Source: an uncultured Planctomycetaceae bacterium (GTDB taxonomy: Bacteria; Planctomycetota; Planctomycetia; Planctomycetales; Planctomycetaceae). From it: 37,223 bases of DNA. The notes beneath the pieces are model-generated. The model did not search any database. It was given only the letters and a program-made list of their open reading frames with translations, and was not told the DNA's origin. Made by a program: the position numbers and the translations under genes. The stretch lies in NCBI GenBank assembly GCA_903921605.1, contig CAIXQV010000295.1:1-37223 (forward strand), in the 5' to 3' direction. Below, in pieces: positions 7,989 to 16,721 of this stretch (its first letter is position 1; each line of letters begins with the position of its first letter).

Positions 7989-8996
7989 CTAAAGCGCCTT
8001 CACATCCGGGAACAGCATACTCACACTCGTTCGGTCATGGATGGAGCGGATGGCCTGAGCAAACAGTGGTGCGACAGAAATGACTTCGATCTTTTTTCCA
8101 AGCGGCTCAATAGCGGGCTCGACCGTGTCGGTGATAAAGAGACTCCGGATCTCGCTGTTTTCGATTCGGGCCACGGCCCCGTCCGACAACACCCCGTGTG
8201 AAACCGCGGCGTAGATGTCTTTGGCTCCGCGTGCCTTGAGCACTTCCGCCATGCTGACAAGAGATCCACCGGTGATGGTGAAATCATCGACCATCAACAC
8301 ATTGCAGCCGTCGACCGAACCGATTACTTCCAGTACCTGAGCACGCTCGGTGTGATCTTTCCGCTGTTTATTCCCGATGACAACAGGCACACCCAAAAGA
8401 TTGGCGTAGGATGACGCAGACTTTGCAAAGCCGACGTCCGGACTGCAGATAACAAGATTAGGGATATCCAGAGAACGAACATGGTCGCAGATCACTTTGC
8501 GAGCATACAAGTGGTCGACCGGAACACTGAAAAACCCCTGAATCTGCGGACTGTGCAGATCCATTGTCAGAACTCGATCTGCCCCGGCGGCTTCGATGGC
8601 ATCCGCACAGACGCGGGCTCGAATTGAAACTCGTGGCTCATCCTTCTTGTCGCCCTTGGCATAGCTGAAGTAAGGAATCACCGCCGTAACCTGCGAAGCA
8701 CTAGCGCGTTTCAGGGCATCAATCCAGAACAACAACTCCACGAAATTGTCATTCACCGGACGATGCACGCCCTGAATCACGAACGTGTCTCGCCCGCGGA
8801 CGTTCTCGAGAACTCGGACAAAGACATTGCCCTCGCTGAAGATCTGAGCCTGACAGGGAGCCAGCTTGACTCCCAGTGCGTCAGCAATTCGCTGAGCAAA
8901 GATGGGATTGCCCGAGCCCGCAAGGATCGCCAGATCGCCCATCGGAGAATCAGCCATCGGTCGGAATTCTTGTTTCGTATTCGAATCTGAGGACAT
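7989..8996 (-). CDS. prs: Ribose-phosphate pyrophosphokinase (PRPP synthetase), variant active-site motifs
   Basis: Makes 5-phosphoribosyl-1-diphosphate from ribose 5-phosphate and ATP, feeding purine, pyrimidine, His, Trp and NAD synthesis. The 335 residues compare with about 315 in the family. DLHSPQIQGFFSVPVDHLYA (residues 146-165) is a close match to the class I signature. Other motifs differ: the usual YARQDRK is YAKGDKK (112-118), and the PRPP loop is VDDFTITGGS (236-245) where class I enzymes have DD..DTxGT. The flexible-loop Lys and Arg are present as NKQRK (209-213). The first 13-18 residues may be non-native; Met14 (8957) and Met19 are alternatives and none has a good ribosome-binding site. 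It follows thyX by 128 bases on the same strand. PRPP could supply Apt, encoded at 15250. Confidence 0.9.
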   Translation of the reverse strand: MSSDSNTKQEFRPMADSPMGDLAILAGSGNPIFAQRIADALGVKLAPCQAQIFSEGNVFVRVLENVRGRDTFVIQGVHRPVNDNFVELLFWIDALKRASASQVTAVIPYFSYAKGDKKDEPRVSIRARVCADAIEAAGADRVLTMDLHSPQIQGFFSVPVDHLYARKVICDHVRSLDIPNLVICSPDVGFAKSASSYANLLGVPVVIGNKQRKDHTERAQVLEVIGSVDGCNVLMVDDFTITGGSLVSMAEVLKARGAKDIYAAVSHGVLSDGAVARIENSEIRSLFITDTVEPAIEPLGKKIEVISVAPLFAQAIRSIHDRTSVSMLFPDVKAL

Positions 8997-9124
8997 AAGA
9001 AATGACGGTTCCGTTGGATGGAGAACTGGGCGACCGATTCACAGTAAACTGCGTCCGGCGACAAGTTTGATGAAGCCACAACCAGCCGGAACTTCCAATT
9101 TCCGTCCGCTGCCGAGAGGGTCAA

Positions 9125-10072
9125 TCAGGACTTTGCGAGAAGTCCCAATAGTTCGAGCTTTGATCGGCATTCGTCGCGTTCGCGACTACGAATCAGTGAG
9201 ACCCACGCAGGATCCTGCGCCGCAAGAAACTCGTCGTTCGAATAAGGAGGAGCAGATTTCGCCGCTGCCGCATGGGCTGTCAGCCGCTGAATGACTTCGC
9301 GATCAAGTCGAGTCAAAAACATCGACTGCATGCGATAGTCCAGAAATGCTTCCCAAACCATGGGGAACAGCGGAGCAACAATCTTCTCGCCAATCGCCGT
9401 TGCGTAATTCCGAATTTCCAACTGTGCATGGCTATCCATTCGCAGAGCAAGGAAGTGCAGCAGATTATGCAGATCGATTTTCCAGTAAGCTTCGGTGTAG
9501 GTGGAAAGCGGCAGATCCTTGCGAGCCTGCTCGCGAGCAACTCCAGTTTCAATTCGACTTTGATACACCGAGCGAATCTTCTGCTGAAGTTCCTGCTCTT
9601 CAATGGTCAGCTTTGCTCCCAGATCAACCGGCAGAGCATCGCCGCTTCCCTGACGATTGGATTCCGCCTGTGTTCGCCACTGGTCTTCCGGCGTCCCCTG
9701 AGCAGCCTCGATAGCCAATGAGTAACGCGTGCTGTATTCGTTGATATTGGCCGTCCGATGTCGAACCCACTGCCGCCAGCAGTCCATGGGGACTCGCACG
9801 AGAAACTTTATCTCGGCCATTTCCAATGGCGTGGTATGACGATGTCGCAGCAGATAACGAATCAGAGTTCGGTCGTCACTGACTTTCTTTGTTCCATCCC
9901 CATAGCTGACCCGAGCGGCCTGAACGACGCTGCTGTCATCACCCATGACGTCGACAAGACAGACAAATCCGTCATCCAGAACCGAAAACTTCTGCCAGCG
10001 CAGTTCGTTGACCTGGGCGAGACGATCGTTGGCGGACTGCCGGGATTCCGGCGTTGAAGTTTCCTGTGACAT
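9125..10072 (-). CDS. thyX: Flavin-dependent thymidylate synthase
   Basis: Makes dTMP from dUMP using methylene-tetrahydrofolate, FAD and NADPH, replacing ThyA. The ThyX signature RHRx7S is present exactly as RHRTANINEYS at residues 104-114. Also visible are RHRHTTPLE (76-84), which binds FAD and dUMP, and the LHNLLHFLALRMDSHAQLEIR stretch that holds the conserved substrate-binding residues (two pieces, about 211-231). At 315 residues it is longer than the usual 220-260; the extra length is an N-terminal arm of about 35 residues and a charged C-terminal tail of about 50. Product is cytosolic. The 159 bases to the divergent ogt gene should hold both promoters. Confidence 0.95.
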   Translation of the reverse strand: MSQETSTPESRQSANDRLAQVNELRWQKFSVLDDGFVCLVDVMGDDSSVVQAARVSYGDGTKKVSDDRTLIRYLLRHRHTTPLEMAEIKFLVRVPMDCWRQWVRHRTANINEYSTRYSLAIEAAQGTPEDQWRTQAESNRQGSGDALPVDLGAKLTIEEQELQQKIRSVYQSRIETGVAREQARKDLPLSTYTEAYWKIDLHNLLHFLALRMDSHAQLEIRNYATAIGEKIVAPLFPMVWEAFLDYRMQSMFLTRLDREVIQRLTAHAAAAKSAPPYSNDEFLAAQDPAWVSLIRSRERDECRSKLELLGLLAKS

Positions 10073-10231
10073 GGGCCGTTCTGTTCAGACAAAGTCAGTG
10101 GTGACGGAGAGGAGATCGGAAATGCCTGCGGTTGCATTTTCCAACCGCAAACGCGAACTGTAAGCTTAGAACCGCACGTTTCCAATGATCGGCGTTCATT
10201 CTCACATTCCACTGCTGCGGAACTGCCACAC

Positions 10232-10720
10232 ATGTTTTACAGTCATATGAATGACACGCCGGTTGGTCGCCTCCTGATTGCCGGTGATGACAACGGTTTA
10301 CGGCATGTTTCCTTTGCAAAAACGCATTTCAGTTCCCGGGAAATCGCTCCAGACGAGAGCTGGGAACTTAGCGAACGCAGGCTGAAGGAACCCCGCTGCC
10401 AGCTAAAAGCCTACTTTGCCGGAAAACTGAAGGCCTTCGATCTGCCTCTGGCTGCGGAGGGGACCGACTTTCAGAAGCGAGTGTGGGATGCTCTGTGCCA
10501 AATTCCTTACGGCAGCACTGCCAGCTATGGGGAAATCGCCCAGGCTATTGGCAATCCGGCGGCCTCGCGAGCAGTCGGTCTGGCGAACGGCCAGAATCCG
10601 ATCGCTATTATTGTTCCCTGCCATCGAGTCATCGGCAAGAACGGGAAACTGGTTGGCTATGGCGGCGGTCTCGAACACAAACAAACGCTGTTGAAACTTG
10701 AAGGCATCGGTGGTTATTGA
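10232..10720 (+). CDS. ogt: Methylated-DNA-[protein]-cysteine S-methyltransferase
   Basis: Suicide DNA repair protein that moves the alkyl group from O6-alkylguanine or O4-alkylthymine to its own cysteine. The active site PCHRV is at residues 129-133 with acceptor Cys130. The preceding helix-turn-helix region reads GSTASYGEIAQAIGNPAASR (94-113) with the Tyr and the Arg finger in place, and LVGYGGGLEHKQTLLKLEG closes the domain. The 162 residues fit the Ogt type without an AdaA module. ATG 10232 is used; ATG 10247 would remove five residues and is possible. It ends 29 bases before a 53-base palindrome (10749-10801) that separates it from the convergent mtnA. Confidence 0.95.
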   Translation: MFYSHMNDTPVGRLLIAGDDNGLRHVSFAKTHFSSREIAPDESWELSERRLKEPRCQLKAYFAGKLKAFDLPLAAEGTDFQKRVWDALCQIPYGSTASYGEIAQAIGNPAASRAVGLANGQNPIAIIVPCHRVIGKNGKLVGYGGGLEHKQTLLKLEGIGGY

Positions 10721-10748
10721 AGGAATGCCACCTTCGTGCGAACAATAG

Positions 10749-10801
10749 TCCCGTCGGCGGAGCGACGGGCTTACGGTACGCCCGTCGCTCCGCCGACGGG
10801 A
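10749..10801. repeat. Long perfect palindromic repeat, copy 1 (REP-like)
   Basis: Arms of 22 bases, 10749-10770 and 10780-10801, are perfect reverse complements around a nine-base loop. Each arm contains an inner near-palindrome, CCCGTCGGCGGAGCGACGGG, so alternative cruciforms are possible. The element fills the gap between convergent ogt and mtnA. A second copy with one changed base pair is at 37049-37101. There is no T run, so it is not a classical terminator, though it could stop polymerase or block 3' decay of both mRNAs. Confidence 0.92.
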
Positions 10802-10805
10802 TCGC

Positions 10806-11873
10806 TCAAGCGCCCTGCAAATGCTGGCGAACTGATTCCGTCGTCGGCGACTGAATGATCCCGCGTTCCGTGATGATTGCACTGATCAATTCACACGGAG
10901 TCACATCAAACGCCGGGTTGTAAACCGCGATGCCGTCTGGAGCCGTCTGCTTGCCAAATCCGTGAGTGATCTCCTGCGGACTTCGTTGCTCAATCGGAAT
11001 CTGACTTCCGTCTGTAATCGCCATATCAAACGTGCTGGAAGGGGCAGCGATGCAGAAAGGAATTCCGTGATACTTCGCCAGCACGGCTACGCCGTAAGTT
11101 CCAATCTTGTTCGCTGAATCGCCGTTCGCCGCAATGCGATCGGCGCCCGTGATCACCATTTGAACGCGACCTTCTTTCATGACCTGAGCCGCCATATTGT
11201 CGCAGATCAAGGTCACGGGGATTTTTCGTTGCTGTAGCTCCCACGCCGTCAGACGAGCTCCCTGAAGCAGTGGTCGCGTCTCATCAGCAAACACGTGAAT
11301 CTGTTTGCCTTCGGCAGAGGCCGCAAACATAACGGACAGAGCAGTGCCATCGCCAGCTGTCGCCAATCCGCCGGCATTGCAGTGAGTTAAGACTGACATT
11401 CCGGATTTCAGCAACTGGCTTCCATGTCGACCAATCGCCAGGCACATTTCCCTGTCTTCACGATCAATCTCAGCGGCTTCAGCCAGCATTCGATCGTGCA
11501 AAATCGCAGATGTCATCCCTTCCACAATGGCCTGATCATTGGCAACGGACCGCATCCGATCCAGTGCCCAGAACAGATTGACGGCGGTAGGGCGACTCGT
11601 CGCAAGATAGTCCGCAGCACCTTTGACTCGATTGAGAAACCGAGCCAGCGGTTCGCTTCGATGCGACTGACATCCAATGACGAGACCGTATGCAGCCGCC
11701 ACACCAATGGCCGGTGCACCTCGAACACGGAGGGTCTTAATTGCTTCCCAGACCTGCTCGACAGAGCGACAGGAAATCTCTGTAAATTGCTCGGGCAGCA
11801 AAGTCTGATCGATCAGGCCCAAAGTCCCAGAAGCACCTCCCTGCCATCGCAGGGTGTGATAAGCCGTTGTCAT
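10806..11873 (-). CDS. mtnA: S-methyl-5-thioribose-1-phosphate isomerase
   Basis: Converts methylthioribose 1-phosphate to methylthioribulose 1-phosphate in the methionine salvage pathway. The 355 residues fit the family (about 345-370), which is related to eIF2B subunits. RGAPAIG is at residues 51-57; the catalytic Cys is Cys165 in THCNAGGLAT (163-172) and the catalytic Asp is Asp245 in GADRIAANGDSANKIGTY (243-260). ATG 11873 is preceded by no strong ribosome-binding site. It lies downstream of a terminator (11959-11987), so it probably has its own promoter in 11874-11958, a region that also holds a 10-base inverted repeat. No other salvage-pathway gene is nearby; the adenine released in this pathway is what Apt (15250) recycles. 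Confidence 0.95.
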   Translation of the reverse strand: MTTAYHTLRWQGGASGTLGLIDQTLLPEQFTEISCRSVEQVWEAIKTLRVRGAPAIGVAAAYGLVIGCQSHRSEPLARFLNRVKGAADYLATSRPTAVNLFWALDRMRSVANDQAIVEGMTSAILHDRMLAEAAEIDREDREMCLAIGRHGSQLLKSGMSVLTHCNAGGLATAGDGTALSVMFAASAEGKQIHVFADETRPLLQGARLTAWELQQRKIPVTLICDNMAAQVMKEGRVQMVITGADRIAANGDSANKIGTYGVAVLAKYHGIPFCIAAPSSTFDMAITDGSQIPIEQRSPQEITHGFGKQTAPDGIAVYNPAFDVTPCELISAIITERGIIQSPTTESVRQHLQGA

Positions 11874-11904
11874 TCGTCGCCTGACTTACTCTTTCACATA
11901 GTGA

Positions 11905-11953
11905 ATTGAGGCCGAGTGTTCGCGAGGTAAATCAGCGACACAGCGGCCTCAAT
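11905..11953. promoter_or_regulatory. Inverted repeat upstream of mtnA
   Basis: ATTGAGGCCG (11905-11914) and CGGCCTCAAT (11944-11953) are perfect reverse complements separated by 29 bases, within 85 bases of the mtnA start. Spacing of about 39 bases centre to centre would allow binding of a dimer or a leader RNA stem. Function is inference. Confidence 0.4.
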
Positions 11954-11958
11954 CGTAG

Positions 11959-11987
11959 AAAAAAACGGAACAGATTCCGAATTTTTT
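11959..11987 (-). terminator. Rho-independent terminator after DUF1501 no. 1
   Basis: On the minus strand: CGGAA, loop TCTG, TTCCG, then seven T (plus-strand A run 11959-11965). An A run on the other side (T6 at 11982-11987 on the plus strand) makes it nearly symmetrical. It lies directly after the stop of the DUF1501 gene. Confidence 0.8.
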
Positions 11988-11990
11988 GGA

Positions 11991-13463
11991 TTACGCGAAT
12001 AGCTCCATCGCTGCGTCGTACTTAACCATTTCGCGAGGCTGATTCAGGTGATTGTAGACGGTTCGACGCGGATACAATCCGACGGAATGGTAAATGGACG
12101 CCAGCAATTCGCCCGGATGAATTGGACCATCAGCCGGAGCCGAAGCCGTATCATCCGACTTGCCATGAACATAACCACGCTTCATGCCAGCACCGGCCAC
12201 AACGCCCGTGTAGCAGTACGGCCAGTGATCCCGACCGTCGTCGCTGTTGCTGTTTCCGGAGGTGCTGACACCGCGTTTTGGACTGCGCCCGAATTCACCA
12301 ACAGCCACAACCAATGTGTCTTTCAGCAGGCCGCGTTCGTCGAGATCTTCAAGCAAGGTCGCCAAAGCAGCGTCCAGCATTGGAGCCGACTGCGTCTTCA
12401 TGCGAGTGCTCAGGCCGCTATGCACGTCCCATGAATGATTATCGCTATTCGCAACTTTCGGCCAGTTAACTTCAACAACGCGAGTTCCCGCTTCGACAAG
12501 ACGACGGGCCAGCAGGCAGCTCTGACCAAAAGTGTTCTTGCCGTACTTTTCTCTCAGTTCATTCGATTCTGAACTGAGATTGAATGCTTCACGAGCCTGG
12601 CCGGAAAGAACAAGCCCCAGAGCTTTATCGTAATACTCATTCAGAGCATACTGATTGACGGCACGATCCAGATTCTTCATGCCCGCATTGACGGTGTCTC
12701 GCAGTGAAGCACGACGCTGCAAGCGGTCCAGAGGAACATCCTGACGCAACGTCAGGTCATCCACACGAATGCGTTCCATCTTCGCCATGTCCATATCGTC
12801 GCCGGACGGATACAGATAGTAGGGATCAAACGCACGACCAAGGAAACCGGCTGTGCCGGCCTTGCCGATCACATTGCTTTCCTGCAACGGGCGAGGCATC
12901 ATCACGAATGGCAACATCGGTGTCTGCAGCGGCTTCAGCTTGACGATATTCGAACCAAAGTTCGGGAAGTCTTTTGGGCTTGGCGGCTCAAGCTGACCAG
13001 ACGGGCTGACGTTGTCGGCGGTATAGCCGGTCAGCATCTGATAGATCGCAGCCGTATGGTTGAAGAGCCCGACCGGTGTGTAGCTCAATGAGCGAATCAG
13101 GGTGGCTCGATGAATCTGCTGAGCCAGCTTTGGGAGCAACTCAGTAAATTGACAACCTGGGATCGAGGTATCGATCGGGTTGAACATGCTCTTCACATTG
13201 TCAGGGACATTTGTCTTTGGGTCCCACAGATCCAGATGACTTGGACCGCCCTGAAGATAAAGCATGATCACGCTTTTCGCCGCGCCAAAGCCTTTGCCGC
13301 CGTAGCGAGCTTCCTCGTCGCTGACTTCGGCACCTCGAGCTGCATTTTCCAGCAACGTGGCGACACTGAGTCCCGCCAATGCCGAACTACCAACTCTCAG
13401 GACTGCTCGGCGAGAATAACCGTCGCAGGTGTCTTTGCCATATCGTCCGGGAATAACAAGCAT
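11991..13463 (-). CDS. DUF1501 family exported protein no. 1
   Basis: A 490-residue protein of the DUF1501 family, related to the alkaline phosphatase/sulfatase superfamily and very numerous in planctomycetes. The N-terminus carries a twin-arginine motif (SRRAVLRVG, residues 17-25) and a hydrophobic stretch up to about 47, so Tat export is likely. Metal-site-like motifs appear in the usual order: [32 protein letters not shown] and GRDHWP. I set the start at ATG 13463 because AGGAG lies seven bases upstream; a frame open to 13523 adds 20 residues without support. No DUF1549/DUF1553 cytochrome partner, the common neighbour of this family, is present. The substrate is unknown. Confidence 0.9.
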   Translation of the reverse strand: MLVIPGRYGKDTCDGYSRRAVLRVGSSALAGLSVATLLENAARGAEVSDEEARYGGKGFGAAKSVIMLYLQGGPSHLDLWDPKTNVPDNVKSMFNPIDTSIPGCQFTELLPKLAQQIHRATLIRSLSYTPVGLFNHTAAIYQMLTGYTADNVSPSGQLEPPSPKDFPNFGSNIVKLKPLQTPMLPFVMMPRPLQESNVIGKAGTAGFLGRAFDPYYLYPSGDDMDMAKMERIRVDDLTLRQDVPLDRLQRRASLRDTVNAGMKNLDRAVNQYALNEYYDKALGLVLSGQAREAFNLSSESNELREKYGKNTFGQSCLLARRLVEAGTRVVEVNWPKVANSDNHSWDVHSGLSTRMKTQSAPMLDAALATLLEDLDERGLLKDTLVVAVGEFGRSPKRGVSTSGNSNSDDGRDHWPYCYTGVVAGAGMKRGYVHGKSDDTASAPADGPIHPGELLASIYHSVGLYPRRTVYNHLNQPREMVKYDAAMELFA

Positions 13464-13719
13464 CGTTGGCTCCTGAGTTTTGGGCGGGCGAAAGTTGCGG
13501 GTAGAGAAGCAATTGACCGACAAGAATGCCGGTCTCTTCTGATCATGGGGCTCTGCAGTTTACGGATCCCGAACCAGAATTGGCAATCGTTTCCGGGGCA
13601 GAATGAGGGATTGAGCCCGACAGCAGGACCTGAATTCTCCGAAAATACTGGGCTCTGTGGAATCATCGACACAATTACCCCCACCTGATGAGGCCCGCTG
13701 ACGGACATTGTCCCGCAAA

Positions 13720-15177
13720 TCACGGCCTCAAATTCAGTCGTCCGGATTCAATCAACTTCATCGTCAGCCCCAGAATCGCCAACGCATCGCGGACGTGTTC
13801 GGTTCCTTCCAACTCTGATCGTCGCCGAGCATCCGTCAACCAGAATCGCCCCGAGGCCGCATCCGCATGCGCCGTCACCTGCGAGGACTGCGAATGAATA
13901 GACGCATTGATGAGTACTGCCAGGCGTTCAGGCGTCACGTCGGAATGGTGATCGTCATTGATCACAAACTGCCGATCATCTTCGAATACAGTCATTGAAA
14001 AGCGACATGAAGGAATTGATACATCATCGCGCAAGGCTCGAACATAGAGCTCTATCCTCGTCTGCTCAGCCAGCCAGGTGGCTCGCTCCTGAATCAACGG
14101 ATCATCCGACCGCAGGAGCACTCGCAGCGAACTTTCCTGCGGATACCATCGCGTCAGCCATTCGCGATACCTGGGTTCAAAATTCACAACTTCGTGCTGG
14201 CCTGAGTGACGTGATAATCGCCCCGACCATCGCACTCTGTCTTCAATCGACGGCAGCCATAATCGCAGGTGAGCCGTCGATGGCACTCGCGGCGTTGCCA
14301 ATTCAGTCTCTCCGCGAATGCGTCTCAGCACTTCAGAGAGCTCATCACTGTCAGCATTGACGCGGTTGAATTCTTCGTGACCTGTGGCAGACGAATTCGA
14401 TGTCACGTGCTGCAGGCGAACTCCGAAGTCTTTCCAGACAACTGGCACCGATTCCCCGTGTGTATCCATCACATCGAGGCCCGTCCAGGAGGCTGGCTTT
14501 CCAGCTCCCGTCACGAACATGATTCCGGCACATCCCTGCAGACTGCGAGCAGCCTCCTGAATGGACGCGGCCGTGCAGCGACCGATGTCGATCACAGACA
14601 ATCCCATCTCGCGAACCGCGGCTGTGACTCCGACAAAGATATCGGGCGATGAACTTCTGCCATCGTAGCCCACAACAACCGCATGAACGTCGATTAGTTT
14701 TGCCGGCACCGCAGACTCAGGGGTCGCGTTCGTCACGGGCCGATACTGCTGCGGAGCCCGAATAGACACGACCGGAGCGGGCTCCTGATCCGCAGCCATT
14801 GCCAACTCGTTCACACAACTGGCAAAGATCCGCGCAAGATCTGCCGCGGTACGTCGATCCAGCTCATTAATGTATGGCCCGCGAATTCCAAACTCCGTTC
14901 GACGCAGTCCTGCTCCGCGGTGATCTCGAATGCGTTCCGTCGCCTGCAGTGTTTTCTCCGCAAGTCCCTCGGAGTCTGTTCGCCACTCGCAATGATCACA
15001 TTCCGGCCAAGCCGCATTGAGTCGCGCCAAATGCACCGCACGACTGACGGCCTGAGTACTTCCGGGGCAAACATAAGGCGACTCATTGCCACGAGTCAGG
15101 CCCGAAGTGGAGAACCCCGATGCGCGTATTGAGTTCGCCGGCAGCGATTTGTCATCCCGCTGATCCTTCGCGGTCAT
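13720..15177 (-). CDS. Phosphohexomutase-like protein with degenerate active site
   Basis: A 485-residue cytosolic protein resembling phosphoglucomutase/phosphomannomutase/GlmM. EFGIRGPYINELDRRTAADL at about residues 94-113 resembles the N-terminal FGTdGiRG motif, and VVVGYDGRSSSPDIF followed by a G.SVIDIG stretch is the domain I Rossmann-like core. Where active enzymes have TASHNP with the phospho-serine, this protein has TGAGKPASWTG, so the catalytic Ser and His are missing. Near the N-terminus CPGST and ECDHC (three Cys) suggest a small zinc-binding element. The last 200 residues do not recall the mutase C-terminal domain. ATG 15177 has GGAG six bases upstream, better than ATG 15189. It is probably a pseudoenzyme. 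It lies 72 bases downstream of apt on the same strand. Confidence 0.65.
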   Translation of the reverse strand: MTAKDQRDDKSLPANSIRASGFSTSGLTRGNESPYVCPGSTQAVSRAVHLARLNAAWPECDHCEWRTDSEGLAEKTLQATERIRDHRGAGLRRTEFGIRGPYINELDRRTAADLARIFASCVNELAMAADQEPAPVVSIRAPQQYRPVTNATPESAVPAKLIDVHAVVVGYDGRSSSPDIFVGVTAAVREMGLSVIDIGRCTAASIQEAARSLQGCAGIMFVTGAGKPASWTGLDVMDTHGESVPVVWKDFGVRLQHVTSNSSATGHEEFNRVNADSDELSEVLRRIRGETELATPRVPSTAHLRLWLPSIEDRVRWSGRLSRHSGQHEVVNFEPRYREWLTRWYPQESSLRVLLRSDDPLIQERATWLAEQTRIELYVRALRDDVSIPSCRFSMTVFEDDRQFVINDDHHSDVTPERLAVLINASIHSQSSQVTAHADAASGRFWLTDARRRSELEGTEHVRDALAILGLTMKLIESGRLNLRP

Positions 15178-15249
15178 GTCGAACTCCATTCGAGCAACGT
15201 GTCACACACCAGCGTGTCACTGAGATCAGGCTCTCGTTTACTGCCGCAG

Positions 15250-15783
15250 CTACTCGTCAGCTTCTTCCGTGTTGTACGCAATCAGACTACTGACCTGCAG
15301 ACCGTTCAGCCTCTGCCGAGCCTTCAGAAAAGCCAGTTCAATCACGAAAGCTGCCCCAACAATATGAGCGTTCTGCGCCTGAGCAAGCTTCCAGCAAGCC
15401 TCCACCGTACCGCCTGTAGCCAGAAGATCGTCAACCAGCAAAACTCGATCATCCGGATTCACGGCATCGCGATGAATCTCCAGCGAGTCCGAACCGTACT
15501 CCAGATCGTAACTAAACTTGTGAGTCTCGAACGGCAGCTTCCCCGGCTTTCGAACCGGGACGAATCCAGCTCCCAGTTCCATCGCCAATGGAACCCCGAA
15601 CACGAATCCGCGTGCTTCAGCAGCCAGCACAGTCGTGATTCCGGCATCACGAAATGGCTCGGCCAAACGGCGAGTGACTTCCTTCATTGCAGCCGCTGAC
15701 TTCAGCATCGGCGTGATATCACGAAACATAATGCCGGGCTTCGGGAAATCCGGAATGGATCGCACATAGTCTTTCAGATTCAT
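15250..15783 (-). CDS. apt: Adenine phosphoribosyltransferase
   Basis: Purine salvage enzyme: adenine plus PRPP gives AMP. The 177 residues fit the family. [18 protein letters not shown] at residues 10-27 is the adenine-binding N-terminal signature, EARGFVFG at 56-63 the conserved loop, and [13 protein letters not shown] at 114-126 the PRPP-binding motif. The start at 15783 has AGGG five bases upstream. It follows pssA by 56 bases on the same strand and may share its transcript. Its PRPP could come from Prs (7989-8996). Confidence 0.96.
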   Translation of the reverse strand: MNLKDYVRSIPDFPKPGIMFRDITPMLKSAAAMKEVTRRLAEPFRDAGITTVLAAEARGFVFGVPLAMELGAGFVPVRKPGKLPFETHKFSYDLEYGSDSLEIHRDAVNPDDRVLLVDDLLATGGTVEACWKLAQAQNAHIVGAAFVIELAFLKARQRLNGLQVSSLIAYNTEEADE

Positions 15784-15822
15784 CTCAACCCTGACTCATC
15801 AAGGACTTGCTGGAAAACGTCT

Positions 15823-15838
15823 ACTCAAATACTCAAAA
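15823..15838. repeat. Two tandem octamers of the ACTCAATA type
   Basis: ACTCAAAT followed by ACTCAAAA in the gap between pssA and apt. It is the same unit as the four-copy run at 2156-2187. Confidence 0.5.
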
Positions 15839-15839
15839 A

Positions 15840-16721
15840 CTAAGCGGCGTCGGTATCACTGTGAACCGCAACAGCGGGGGCCGGCGGCCGCACATAGCGC
15901 TGCCAGAGTGCTCGCACCGGCGATGAAAAGGCAAATGCACAGAACAAGACCGGCAAAGCCATTTCTCGCACCACAAACACCAGAACCATCGCAAACACGA
16001 TCTGCAGAATCTGGATTCGACTGCGACGTCCGCGAATCATCTGATTGAAGACGTGTGCATAACGAATGCGAGAAACCATCAGTACGGCGGCCGCGAGCGT
16101 AATCAACGGCAACAGAATCGCCAACGTAGGCTGAAGATACTTCGATATCAAACTGGCGGAAGTGAATTGCTCGTTCAGTTCACGAATACCGATCGGAAAA
16201 GAAGCGACAACTCCCGCCGCTGCTGGAGAAGGCAACCCACTGAAAAATTCATGCGAATCTTCTTCATCGGATTCGACATTAAACCGCGCTAATCGCAGAA
16301 TGGCACACGCCATAAACAGAACGGCGATGGCCCACAGCAGTCTTGGCGGAAATGGAATCGCCGTCGCCATGAGCAATTTGTGATCAGGATTCGCCAACTG
16401 CAACAAAATGAAACCCGGAGCGACTCCAAAGCTGATCGCATCGCAGAGGCTATCCAGTTGAGCCCCAAAGTCGGAGGTCTGATTGGTAAGCCTCGCAGCG
16501 CTTCCATCGAGCATATCGAACAGCATCGCAAGGAAGATCAACTGAGCGGCCGTCACCAGCAGTTCTGTTCCGCTGATCTGTTCCGGACCAATTTTGGCCG
16601 CAATCGTGATCGCCCCAAACCCACACGCCGCATTGCACAGCGTCAGCAATGTCGGCAGCACCGCAAAAACCTTCTGCCGGCGCGTCTTTCGCGGAGCGTT
16701 TGTCGGACTGATTCCAGTCAT
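15840..16721 (-). CDS. pssA: CDP-diacylglycerol-serine O-phosphatidyltransferase
   Basis: Membrane enzyme that makes phosphatidylserine, the precursor of phosphatidylethanolamine. The CDP-alcohol phosphotransferase signature DGxxARx8Gx3Dx3D is complete: Asp72, Gly73, Ala76, Arg77, Gly86, Asp90, Asp94. The 293-residue protein has about six to eight hydrophobic segments, beginning with FAVLPTLLTLCNAACGFGAI, and the FLSGLPSPAAA-like FFSGLPSPAAAGVVA stretch that is typical of PssA as opposed to PgsA. I place the start at ATG 16721; a longer frame open to 16835 adds a cysteine-rich leader with no family match. It is the first gene of a minus-strand group with apt. Confidence 0.9.
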   Translation of the reverse strand: MTGISPTNAPRKTRRQKVFAVLPTLLTLCNAACGFGAITIAAKIGPEQISGTELLVTAAQLIFLAMLFDMLDGSAARLTNQTSDFGAQLDSLCDAISFGVAPGFILLQLANPDHKLLMATAIPFPPRLLWAIAVLFMACAILRLARFNVESDEEDSHEFFSGLPSPAAAGVVASFPIGIRELNEQFTSASLISKYLQPTLAILLPLITLAAAVLMVSRIRYAHVFNQMIRGRRSRIQILQIVFAMVLVFVVREMALPVLFCAFAFSSPVRALWQRYVRPPAPAVAVHSDTDAA

